Shown here: piece by piece, positions 43,301 through 54,039 of the stretch
How positions within the stretch are numbered: position 1 is the first letter of the stretch
Layout of the letters: each line of letters starts with the position of its first letter
Assembly (NCBI GenBank): GCA_036674765.1
Contig: JARVKI010000044.1
Location: 124,001 to 188,000, forward strand
Direction of reading: 5' to 3'
DNA length: 64,000 bases
Source: Seiridium cupressi
Lineage: Eukaryota > Ascomycota > Sordariomycetes > Amphisphaeriales > Sporocadaceae
The notes under the pieces: model-generated
The model's input: the letters and a program-made list of their open reading frames with translations, nothing else
The model's database searches: none
What the model was told of the DNA's origin: nothing
Translations under genes and position numbers: made by a program

Positions 43301-45759
43301 CCATCGACGGCACGACCAGCTTCCCCAACTGCCGCGAAGGGGATGACATGATCGAGATCCCAGCCAAGGCCACCCTTGGGGGTATCGTCATATATATAGT
43401 TAACCAAGTTCTGGATGTCTTGGTTACTGCCGCCGTTGAATGGTACCACGACAAGCTGGGACTGTCGCGCTCCGTGTTGGCGATATAGGTCCTGGTAGTA
43501 GTCGACGGTGGCTTTTGAGTAGGAGCTGGTTGTGACGAGGACTTTCCCACCTGCAGCAAGCGACATTGCCACGATTTCCGAGCCGATGGAGTTCTTTCCC
43601 GCACCTGTGACTAGGATTGACTTATCATGGAATGAGACGCCGTCTGTAGAGGCCCTTTGAAACCACCGCAAGTAGCCATTTGTAATGTCGTCGTTGCGGC
43701 GCCATCCACTCCGACCTTTTGTCTGGAGCTCAGGTGTCCATTTCAGGCTTGAGGTACCGTGGTACACGCCACCCGGCGACGGGCCACCCCCGACAATGAC
43801 AGGGTCTGTATATATTGAGCTAGCGGGCGAATCCATTCCAGAGCTGGTGCGGGCGAGGCGACTGAACACAGCTTCTGACATTGACGGGGTGGATATTCCG
43901 GATTGGTATGACTGGGTGTCGATATTTGAGCTCGTATCATCCCCTTCGTCCAATGATATTATGGACATAGAGTCCGGCGATCGTGTCATTCTAGGCATCT
44001 CATGGACTGAGATCTTGCCCTTGTCGTCGATTTGCAAGACTGGTACAGTGGATACCACCGAGTTCTTGAAGGATGGTTGCCTTTTGGCGTTGGCTGACAG
44101 GCAAGCTCTTTGGAGATCCTGCAGCCATTCCTGGGTAACCTCTTTTCTGGGGCTGTCTGGCAGATCTACGAGCGACTGTAGCAGATACCGAGTCACATCT
44201 AGCAATTGCGGTGTGACTCGGATCGGGAAACGAGATAGGCGCTCCCTGATTTGGGCTTCAAACTTCTCAGCTTGGCCAGTCATAGCCATAGAGAAGAGGG
44301 CTAGAACGTCTTGCACGACCCAGTTCCAATACGAGTCGTACTTTCGGACCTTCTTGACGTCAAACTTGGGTGAGATGCCACGTTCGTAGGCTTCGCCGTG
44401 TTCGGCACTCCAGGCATCGATCTTGCTTTGGAGCTCGTCGATCATAGTCTTGGCCTTCTTGCCTTCATTACTGGCTCCATTGAGATCATATCCTAGACGC
44501 TTCGCGTACAAGTCCAGAAGTGTTCTGTCTTGGCCACGTTGCTCACTTTGCAAAGCGTTCAATGCTTCTGAGGACACAGCAACGGTACCCGTAGATTGGC
44601 TCTGACCACCGCCGGATGATAGACTCGCGGGATCGACGCCGACGCTTCGGAGCACGTCACGGGCGATTTCGTCCAGGAAGGAATGAACTTCCTTCTCCCC
44701 AGGTAGCCGGGTATTTGGCTGACGAGATATGGCTAGAAGCATGACACGATCCTGGAGGCCTTGCTTGAAGCCCCATCGGGTTTCCAGATATTGGCGGAGA
44801 CTGGCAATGTTGGATCCTGCCGGCAACTTGGTGGAAGCGACTTTGCCGACAAGGGCATTTGTGCACGCGCCCAATTTGTTGCTGAGACCAGAGTCGGCCA
44901 GCGTAGCACTCAAATCTGCGAGGGCAACGTCTTCCGGCTGGTCTGGTAGCGATCCAAACTCTTTTGTCAAGTCGCCAATGATCTCGTTCTGGACAGTGGA
45001 TCTGCCTATCAAGCTTGTCAGTGAGATGTTCAGATATCGTTCGAACAATACAACTCACCTCCACAGAGCGCCTTGATTGTCTGATCCTTGGCGATATCTG
45101 CTGCCGACTTCTTCAGGGCAACAGCGACGAGAACGGTGAGCACATCGATAGGTTGGAGGACTTTGTCAGGAACCGAAACAGCTTGAGCCGGCGCAGCCAT
45201 GGCAACAGTCTCTACAAGAGCCGATGCAGGTGCAACCGGTGGAGGTGCAGACTGTGCTACTGTTGATTTGCTTGGTGCCGCTGCCGCCGCCTCTTCGGCT
45301 TGTATCTTGTAATAGATGGCATCTGCATTCTTCTTATAGCTGAGAAGCTCTCGTTGCAATCCGCGTGCAATATCATGCGACTCATAGTCTGCCTTTAAGG
45401 TTTTCTTGGCCATGTTCACCAGTGTCTAGGATGGCAGGTTAGTCCCTTGCTGTGGTTTATGGTTATGCTGGCTATGCCTTCGTACCTCTGCCGGCCCAAT
45501 CTCCACCATTCTTTCCGTGGCAAAATCACGGAGAATAGCATCCTGCGTGTCAATCCTGTTGGCAGTTAGTCATGGGTTTTGGTAATAACCGGAAGCATTA
45601 TGACCTACCATTGTACCGGGAAGCAGAATTGATGTCTGGGAATAAATGTTAGTCGTGATGCTGTAACGGCAAGTGTATATGGGCTTACGCTAGAAGCTCA
45701 GTGACTAGAATCTGCGTGAGCTCTTGCTCTGTACGAGTATAGCTCTGGGGACCCGCCAT
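40354..45759 (-). CDS. Fatty acid synthase alpha subunit lacking the PPTase domain (secondary-metabolism type)
   Basis: Alpha chain of a two-chain type I FAS, which elongates short acyl chains together with a beta chain. Seven exons: 45689-45759, 45609-45635, 45486-45555, 45059-45425, 42579-45005, 40810-42519, 40354-40751; 1689 aa. Order: N-terminal MPT/AT-closing region (FCFPVQWIDTQD), ACP with the phosphopantetheine Ser in GGRSTVQNEI, ketoreductase (ILVTGAGKNSIGSEI), then ketosynthase with the active Cys in GACATALES, His in SLHGTSTKKND and LLGHGKGAAG. It stops after EDSKLEETLLNRS, just where housekeeping alpha chains start their phosphopantetheinyl transferase domain. The known alpha chains of aflatoxin (HexA) and apicidin type also lack this domain, so the ACP must be primed in trans. 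Exon two is 27 nt. The gene is divergent from a P450. Confidence 0.93.
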
Positions 45760-46584
45760 CTTCCAAGCAAGTTGACTGGGAACAATGAATATGAATAGCA
45801 ACTTGGATATGGTCGGACGTCAGTTTCGAGACAGGGCTGAGAGACAATGGAATTATCTGCGTCAACTTCTCATTCTAGGGTATCATGAATTTGTGTAAAT
45901 AATAAAAACGGTTGATTCGGAATTGAAAGAGAAAGATGAGAGTGTTGCGTTTCTGTAAGTTGAAATGTAAAGCACTGGAAACGACATGCTTTTTCCGTAC
46001 AACACAGAGTCGGGTGCGATGGTATTGCTTAGTGCGCGCCAGCGATCCCAGAATAGAGCTTCACTCAGCCGGGTCTACTGGGGCGCTCTGGAAATGCCAA
46101 CTGATAGCGGGGGTGGGTGCTAGAGCAGGATTGAGTTTAGGCGGCTGAGCAGTTTGGCGGGGTGCTTTGGCCAAGGCCATTCCTCGCGCTGGGGCTGCTT
46201 ACTGTTGAGCAGCATCACAGCGCACTTAGCAACGAATTGACCACGGAAAAAGCCATAGTAATACAAGGAAACTAGGCTGGACAACTGTCCATAAACTGGC
46301 CACAAGTCGAACATGGCAAACAATATGAAATTTGTTTGTTAGTCGTACCATAAGGCTGACAGTACCTTGGGGGGTCCTCTGGATGTGTCGGGATGAGAAC
46401 ATATGCCCACAGTTCGCCGAGCCAGTGATATGAACACCATATAATACACAAAAAGAGACAACAGTAGTCAAGAACACTGCTTAGTGCCACCTCAACTGCT
46501 TGAATAGTCTGCATCAAGATACCGATACCCTTCGAACATTCATCTCGGAGTGCACCTCGAAAAGAGCCCAAAAACATTGTCGTT
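45760..46584. promoter_or_regulatory. Bidirectional promoter of FAS alpha and P450
   Basis: 825-bp head-to-head interval. No copy of the TOXE binding consensus as I remember it (ATCTCNCGNA) was found on either strand by eye. The layout implies joint control of the two genes. Confidence 0.5.
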
Positions 46585-48332
46585 ATGGCTCTGTCAACAC
46601 TCGCTCAGCCGACGGCCCTCGCTGTCGTTGCAGTCGCAACATCCTATGTAGGTATCAGTTGGCATCTATTTGAGGAATTCGCATTGCTGACGACACTCAA
46701 AGCTGTTAACGAGGGGACTGTATCTAGCTTTCTTCCACCCATTGGCCAGATATCCAGGCCCCTTCTTGGCGAAATTCACCAACGCATATGCTGCATACCA
46801 TGGATGGAAGGGAGACATCCACTTGGATATGTGGAGGTGCCATCAGCGATATGGTATGTTGCGCCTGGCCTTTTCAAGGACGAGTTATGACTGACGACAA
46901 TAGGCGACTATGTTCGGTATGGTCCCAACCAGTTGATGTTCAACACAGCTGAAGGACTTCGTGATATCTATGGTATCAGCGCCGCGTCCAAGTTCATGAA
47001 GGCTCAAGCGTATGCGCCGATGGTCCACCGAGCTCCCAACACCTTGACCATCCGAGGTGGAAAGGATCATGCGCGAAGGCGCAGGATCATGGCCCAAGGA
47101 GTTTCGGAAAAGGCGCAGCGAGGTTATGAGCACAGGATTGCGACCCATATCAGCAAGTTCTGCGACATTGCTTTCCCGGGCCAGAGCTCCGGAGACCCCA
47201 GAGACTGGAGCGAGCCGATGGACATGTCAAAATGGTGTAAGTAACTAGTATAAATACCAAGAGTCCAGGCGCTGACGAAAACTTAGGCAATTATCTCTCT
47301 TTTGATATTATGGCCGACGTGGTGTTTGGAGCCAAGTACGACCTTCTGAGCAATGAGCGTTTCCGCTACGTCGTCGAGTCAATAGACAAGTCCAATGTTC
47401 GCATGTCGGCCCTCATTCAATTCCCCAAGTTTGCGGCCTTGAAGATCGACAAGTACATCTTTCGAGACGCCATTGTCGCACGAAACCGATTTGTCAAGTT
47501 CGTTCTGCGGGTAGTCAAGGACCGCCTGGAGAAGGGCAAGACAACTTCGATTGACATTTACTCTCCTACAAGCAGCGATGCGGATGTCTTTGCCAATCTG
47601 GCCGCGGCCAAAGACCCCGAGACCGGCGAGGGCTTCCGCCCTGCTGAAATCGCAGCCGAGTCAACCACTCTTATTGTAGCTGGCTCCGACACGTCGTCCA
47701 CTGCCTTCTCTTCCGTGCTGTTTTACCTTGCCGACAACAAGAGCGCATATGCCAAGGCTGCAGAGGAGGTACGAAGCAAGTTTTCATCTCGCGAAGAGGT
47801 CTGCCTGGGTGCAACTTTGGCATCCTGCAGCTATGTCCGCGCTTGTATCGATGAGGCTCTCCGCATGTCACCACCAGTCGGCTCTGCCCTGTGGCGCGAA
47901 GCAATGCCTGGCGGTACCACTGTCGACTCACGAGCTGTGCCAGCTGGTATTGATGTCGGTGTTCCAATCTACTCGGTGCACCACGCCCCCAAGTATTACC
48001 CAGACCCCTTCCAATACAAGCCCGAACGTTGGTTGGTCGACGATGGTACCGGCAGCATTGAACGCGGCAGATCAGTCTTCAACCCCTTCTCCGTGGGAAG
48101 TCGCGGCTGCCTCGGTAAAGGCCTCGCGAATACGGAGATGATGTTGACCATCGCCACTATTATGTTCGTTGGAGACTTCAAGTTTGCTGATGGTGAGAAG
48201 GGTAACGTCGGACGCGGTCAGTCGGGAGCAACGCATGGCAGGCACAGATCGAACGAGTATCAGCTCTATGATCACGTTACCTGCCAGAAGCTGGGTCCTT
48301 TCCTTCAATTTTCACCGCGACAGGTGGTCTGA
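46585..48332 (+). CDS. Cytochrome P450 (TRI4/benzoate-hydroxylase-like class)
   Basis: ER-anchored haem monooxygenase, 530 aa; exons 46585-46647, 46703-46853, 46904-47236, 47287-48332, introns of 50-55 bp. Exon 1 gives the membrane helix; splicing then yields [20 protein letters not shown] and [18 protein letters not shown], typical of the group. I-helix AGSDTSS, ExxR in [13 protein letters not shown] in YKPERW and the haem loop [10 protein letters not shown] are intact. Divergent from the PPTase-less FAS alpha and close to an aminotransferase, it is a candidate to hydroxylate or oxidise the fatty chain. That assignment is inference from position; class-level similarity does not fix the substrate. 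Confidence 0.93.
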
Positions 48333-50088
48333 GTTCTGTGGTATGGGATGAAGTAATTGGCATGGGTTGTATTAGACCTTTCTCTTCCTAGTTTGTTCAT
48401 GGTTCATGGGAACGCGTGGTGACGCGAAGCTCTGGAGGGTAAACCGTACTAAGCGCGCTTTGGCGGGGTTCATTGGATAGCATCTACATTGTTCATACCC
48501 TCCAATATTTATGCATTATTTTCAGTCTACATACTTAACAACAGTGCTATGCCATGGAACTTTCATATGGCTGTTTCCATGTTTGCCTCGTTCAAGTGAG
48601 AATTCACGCGTATGTAGTTTTTCACGTCAAGGGGAATCCGTTTGGGTGGATATAAGGAATCAACCATTCCATAAAGCTGTTTTCTCTCCTCAATGATACT
48701 TGGGTAGCATAACGTTATACTCAGTAATAAGAAGAAGAAGGGGAAGAGTATGAGGAGAAATTCCGGTAAATTACTACACAACTGAATCATTGAGGAATGC
48801 CGGGTACGTGTCCTAGGCAACATTGTATGTCTACACTACATACATACTGTAATGTAGACTTTTAGCGTATTTTGACGGACATTGGCTGACACGACGGTAA
48901 CAAACTCTCAAAAGTGCAGCCATTGTGTTCCTCCTCTTCTTGATACCGAATAATCCTGTCGGGAGTCTAGCTTGTTTCTGATTGCTTCGATTTCTTCAAG
49001 AGATTGGCTGACAGTGATGTAGCGTCCGCCCCCGTTCAGCTTCAGAATGTCATCGCACCTGCATTGGATCTCAGGCGAAGTCGATCAACGGCACTGTAAC
49101 CAATGGCCCGCCTCCCTCCATGGTCACGGGTACGTGATACCATGCAGGCAAAGCTCAGCTCTTTGCGAGGGGCGAACTTTAGCCAGCTTCTTGAATGCAG
49201 TTTATGCAGCCTAATGTGACGCCTTTGTATCCATAAGACGCAGATCGGCTTGTACCCTTTGCTCAATATCAGCCCCGCGTGTGAGTGCTTCCTGCCCCCG
49301 CCGCGATAAACAACCTGATTTAGACGCCATGCTTGACCCTCTACAAGCTGTCTAGAGGGGCGAAAAGGAACAGAACAGGGTGAGAGCCTTGAAACCCATG
49401 GTGGAGAGTACCACAGGCGAGTTCAGCATCACAGCTGATTAATGTCGCTAACAGGGGCAGGCGAGATAGCGCGGAAAGGCGCAGCTACTCCGAGTTTCAG
49501 CGCAGCGGGCAAGCCTTAGCTTAGCAGATTTAGCGATCAGATTGTTCCTGATTTAGCAGCCACTTACCCAGATAGGCTTGAGTTTAGGTTTAGTGAAATT
49601 ACTGGGTCACTCCCCATTGGCTTTGCGTGCCACCAAAAATCATCACTACCACTGGCTTACTACTGTTAGTGTTTACTACCAATCGTCATTGCAGCATGAA
49701 AACATACAACACAAAACCGTTCGGTGGGCCAGACCGTTGCTGCTTACGCCATACTGGTGAATGGGCGCTCGTAGTCCCACCATACTCAGTAAGTCGATCA
49801 CATGAGACTGACTGTTACTATCGCCGTGGTTTTATGTGATGTGGAAAGACATTTGGAGCATAAGAATGCCACACCTTAAAGACGTTGAGTTAGATAGAAT
49901 ATTGCAAGAACAAATATTTTCAAACCAGCAGAACATTGGATCACCATATCACAAGCAGTCTTCTTCTTGCCGAGGCGTTATACTACCCATTAATCAATCC
50001 TTTCACGACTTGTTTGATTCTATTTCAGTGTTTCCATGCTTGATACCATATACCGCTTCTCTCTTTCCCGCCTCCAAGTACTCCAGAG
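48333..50088. other. Intergenic between P450 and aminotransferase
   Basis: 1.75 kb without a supportable gene. A single TCACGTCA (48622-48629) matches on the reverse strand the TGACGTGA motif I recall as the Api-box, but one 8-bp hit is expected by chance at this scale. The aminotransferase promoter must lie at the right end. Confidence 0.4.
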
Positions 50089-51380
50089 ATGTCTGCACCA
50101 GCTCCAAATAAGGACATTGGTAATTTTGAAACAACGCCTACAATCATAGCTGCTAACCATGACCAGACTGGTCGACACTTGGCCTTGCCCTTGACCTTAC
50201 AGTAAATGGACACATTGAAACACGCTATCATCTATCAACAGGTCAATGGACAACACCAACATTGGTTGCCGATCCCAACATATCTGTCAACGGCCTTTCT
50301 CCAGGTCTCAATTACGGGCAGCAGTGCTATGAGGGGCTCAAGGCCTTCCGCACCGAGAGCAATCAGATCAATGTTTTCCGTCCCAAATTCCATGCGGCGC
50401 GTATGGCACGCTCCGCTGCTTCTGTGTCACTTCCACCTCCCTCAGAAGAGTTGTTCCTTGAGTGCCTGAGGCTAGCCGTGGCTGTCAATGCAGAGTTTGT
50501 GCCTCCTGCAGATGCTGAAGCATACCTCTACATCCGCCCTGTGCTCTTCGGTGCATCCGCTAGGCTCGCACTCGCGCCGCCGGAAGAGGTCATCTTTGCC
50601 ATCTACGTGCAGCCCACGCGCCCATACCATGGATCAGCGGCCATCGACGGTGTTGTCCTAGAAGACTTCGACCGTGCCGCACCTAGAGGCATGGGCGGGT
50701 ATAAAGTGGGTGGCAACTATGCACCAGTCTGGAGGCACGCCGCCAAGGCCAAAGAGATGGGCTACGGGATCACTCTTCATTTGGACAGCGCTACGAGGTC
50801 CCTGATCGAGGAGTTCTCTACCAGTGGATTCCTCGGCCACACGGAGGTCGGCGGCAAAGATGTGCTCGTCGTTCCACAGACCGAAAATGCAATTGCCAGC
50901 ACCACGAGTGATAGCATGGTGAGGCTAGCTGAGCGCGAAGGATGGCTTATCGAGAAGCGCGAGGTAAGCATCTCAATGTAACGGTGTCACAGAAAAATAA
51001 TCTGACCTGATGTGAAACAGGTTCCATTTTCGTCCATCGCAACTCTAAATGAAGTCGTGGCTGTCGGAACCGCTGCAGCAGCAGTTCCTGTGCGCAGCAT
51101 CGCCCGGCTGTCCACGAACGAGAAGTATTCCTTCGCCGCCTCCGAGCATGGTGAAGCGAAACTGGTAGCACTGTCTCACCTTATGGCCTCGATCCAACGA
51201 GGCAGGGCAGATGATACAGAAGGCTGGTGCTGGGAAGTGACAGGATTTCCCCAGCCGACGGAAACATCCGCATCTGACATGATTGCTGAGAGGAGGTCTC
51301 TTCTCGGCAACGCTGTCTCGACATTTCACAAAACTGTTTTTGATGGCTTGTTGAACGCTATGTATCTCCTTCGTGGGTGA
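50089..51380 (+). CDS. Branched-chain amino acid aminotransferase-like enzyme (PLP fold type IV)
   Basis: 395 aa; exons 50089-50119, 50167-50963, 51021-51380; introns 47 and 57 bp. The first exon holds only MSAPAPNKDI plus one base; splicing gives DWSTLGLALDLTVNGHIETR. Key positions: YGQQCYEGLKAFR, the PLP Lys in GGYKVGGNYAP, and EFSTSGFLGH. No mitochondrial presequence is obvious, so it is probably cytosolic. From family knowledge, enzymes of this type in HC-toxin (TOXF) and apicidin clusters transaminate a 2-oxo fatty acid to an unusual 2-amino acid. Its place 5 kb from a special FAS alpha supports such a role here, but a general amino acid role is not excluded. Confidence 0.92.
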
Positions 51381-52759
51381 TCCTTTGAATTCTACATGAT
51401 CCATTCCGGGAGCCATGAGCTTACTTGGAGTTTAGGCGCGGAAGGCATTCCTGCTTTATATCTCAAGTAGTTAAATGCGAATTTATGATGATTGCATCTG
51501 AGCTACGTGGCTGTTTGTCATTTAGTCTGTGTGGATACTTTGTACCAAAGCCTTAGCTACATGTAGATACTGAAAGCCTATCGCGCCATGGACTTGCGCG
51601 GGTGGTGGCATTGACATAAGAATCAGACTTGAAACAATCAAAAAAGAACGAATATCACCGTGGCACCACATTGCGGGCTGCAAAAGTGATTGGCAAATGG
51701 ATGAGCTGCAGTAGACATTACAATCAGAACACTTTAGGCAGCCCCTATGTCCAGCTTCTGCGTATCACAATTCTGTGGTCACATTTCCAGGGCGGACACC
51801 GTATTCTTCACCACTCAGAGCCCAGCACCAAAATAACGAACACATCCACAGAACAAGAAAAGGAAAAGAGCGACAGACCACAAAGACACGAGGATAGGAC
51901 TGGCCTGTGTACTACACCACCGCCCCACAAACGCGTCAGCACTCAAACCAAAGGAATGACGGCAAATCAGAGCGACTGCCGATAATCCGTGTTCTGTGGA
52001 CACGGCTGGTGGCCTGGGGTCCGCTTATGTGCATGCTGAGCTGACAGCTTTATCCGGAAGCTTTGATATTGCAGTCGGAAGACAATTCCCGATTTGTTAC
52101 ATGTCGACTATTTTGGCATCGGGCTGTGCAATGATGTGAATTTCCCAGCCTATCATCCAGAACTACCGCACCAATACAATAGGTGGTGCTGAAACTTTTG
52201 TCCTTGCCAGCGGTCAACAAGTCAGTGCCAAGGCTGTAGTTGTGATGGCTTTGGACTCGGTGACAAAAGCTGTAGATGGTCACTCCATCGCTGTCTTAAT
52301 AGATTTCTAAATCGCACTCCATACTCGGTGTGATGGTGTGGTATTAGAATCACGAAGCCAGCCGGACTAGTGGCTTGTGTCCCTCTTGTACGAGTTTCAG
52401 TAGCATACCAACCACCTAGTTTGTGCAGTCTTACACGCTAGAGCAATAGATAGACATCCTCATACTAGAGTTTCGCTTATTTGGTGATCTGGTCACTGAA
52501 AATTCAAGAAAAGCACCTTAAAAGTCTGTATAATGTGTAAAACAGTCAATTTTGCCAGCATACGCGATTACCACGGTCTATCAAAAACGCCGATCGCTCG
52601 AATCCCATATTGTTGCGAACAATGCTATGCGCTGCACATGCTCCATAACCTGTCTGAATCGCAAGGCATCATATCTAGTACCGTCATCTGCCACTTTCAT
52701 TTTACACCCTCTCGTCTAATGCCAAGTGAAAGAGGGCCATGTTGCCAAGGACAGCCTCT
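51381..52759. other. Intergenic, nothing recognised
   Basis: 1.38 kb between the aminotransferase stop and the RTA1-like stop. Short frames are without motifs. Confidence 0.45.
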
Positions 52760-54039
52760 TCAAGCGTTGGATCGTCGATCGCTGCCGTAGTCGTTGATCT
52801 CGTATTCGTCCGTGATATGGCCGGGAATATCAGCTTTGCCACCCTTGGAGTGCTTCCGTGACTTCTTGGCGGCCTTGCGCTCGGCCTTTGCCTGCTTCTT
52901 CTCGGACTTTGACACTTTGGGGAACTCGCTGGCAGAACCAACGAGGAAACGGCCAGGATGCCAGACTGCAAGGATGAGGAGAGCAAGCATCATTGGGAAA
53001 CAATCGAGGACGTAGGAGTATTCCTGCAAGCAAAAGATTATTAGAAATGTCTTTAATCGACGCAGCAATTCATGGGGAGACTTACCTCGTGGAAGGGGAC
53101 AGGGTTTGACGGGGTGATACCACCGGCGAACTCAGAGATACGGTAGATGATCCGGATAGTGATGCAAAGCAGAACACCGTACAGAGCAAAGTGAAGAGGC
53201 TTCCAGCTTCGCTTGCCGGCGCCTTGCTCAGCGGCGCCACCAGGGCCCCATGAGTTGCATCGAATGTGGAATTCAATCATGAGCCACAGGAAGACAACGA
53301 TGAAGAACTGCTGGAAGCTCATACCGGCAAGGTAGACATTCAGGCCGGTCTTGATGATGTTTGCAGAAGCGCCAGGACTGGCCATGGAACCACCGACAGC
53401 TTGGATGCTGTTCAGAAAATTAGCAGCCGATTATGAAGAGCTTTCCCGATGGTAGACTTACATGAAGGTGACAATATCAGCCCAGACGAACCACTTGGCG
53501 AGCGAGGTAGCGTTGATTCCACGGATTCTTCTATCAGACTCGGGTAGGAAGTAGTAAGCTTCTCGTGCAAAAGTCATGTAGACGAAGGCGTTGATCCAGA
53601 GGGGGGCGAGCAAGAATAGGATGTTCCAGCCGGTCGCATAACCGATCTGTTGTTGGTCCTTGGTACCGAGAGAGTGCAAAATGAAAGCCAGCGTCTCCCA
53701 TGCAGCTCCCATGATCACAACCCATGTGTATTTCTGTCGAGTATTAGTGCGGAATTTGACTCGTACAGATATACAACTCACCTTCTTGTAGGCGAAGCCT
53801 TGGACAATGTGCACGCCAAGAAAGAGGCCGAAGATGACGGCCACGGCAACTGCAGGTGCGAACTGCGGATCGTAGTTGTAGTAGGCATTGCAGGCATTGA
53901 GATCACTAACGTAGCCGTTAGGACCAGGAGTTGCCTTGACGCAGTTGCTGTCGTTGTCGTCGTCCCAGTCACCGCCGTCATCATCGTCCCTGCGGAGGAT
54001 CTTGGTCGCCGTGGCGATGAAGTGAGGAAGGGCAGCCAT
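52760..54039 (-). CDS. RTA1-like integral membrane protein
   Basis: Seven-helix membrane protein of the fungal RTA1 (lipid-translocating exporter-like) family, linked to lipid handling and resistance to membrane-active compounds. Exons 53782-54039, 53462-53733, 53086-53407, 52760-53023; introns 48-62 bp; 371 aa. After a Asp-rich N-terminus (RRDDDDGGDWDDDND) come YDPQFAPAVAVAVIFGLFLG, a second helix with AAWETLAFILHSLG, LLAPLWINAFVYMTFARE, and the family signature RIIYRISEFAGGI then EYSYVLDCFPMMLALLILAV and HPGR. The C-terminal tail is very basic (AKAERKAAKKSRKHSK), cytosolic. If it belongs with the neighbouring FAS/P450/aminotransferase genes it could give self-protection or export; this is inference. 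Confidence 0.9.

Noticed and set aside
48622..48629. TCACGTCA, the reverse of the TGACGTGA motif remembered as the Api-box
   Set aside because: An 8-bp word is expected about twice by chance in 64 kb on both strands, it is 1.4 kb from the nearest start, and I did not see it in the other promoters.
51629..51985. 118-codon plus-strand frame after the aminotransferase
   Set aside because: Lys/Gln/His-rich low-quality translation with no hydrophobic core; likely chance.
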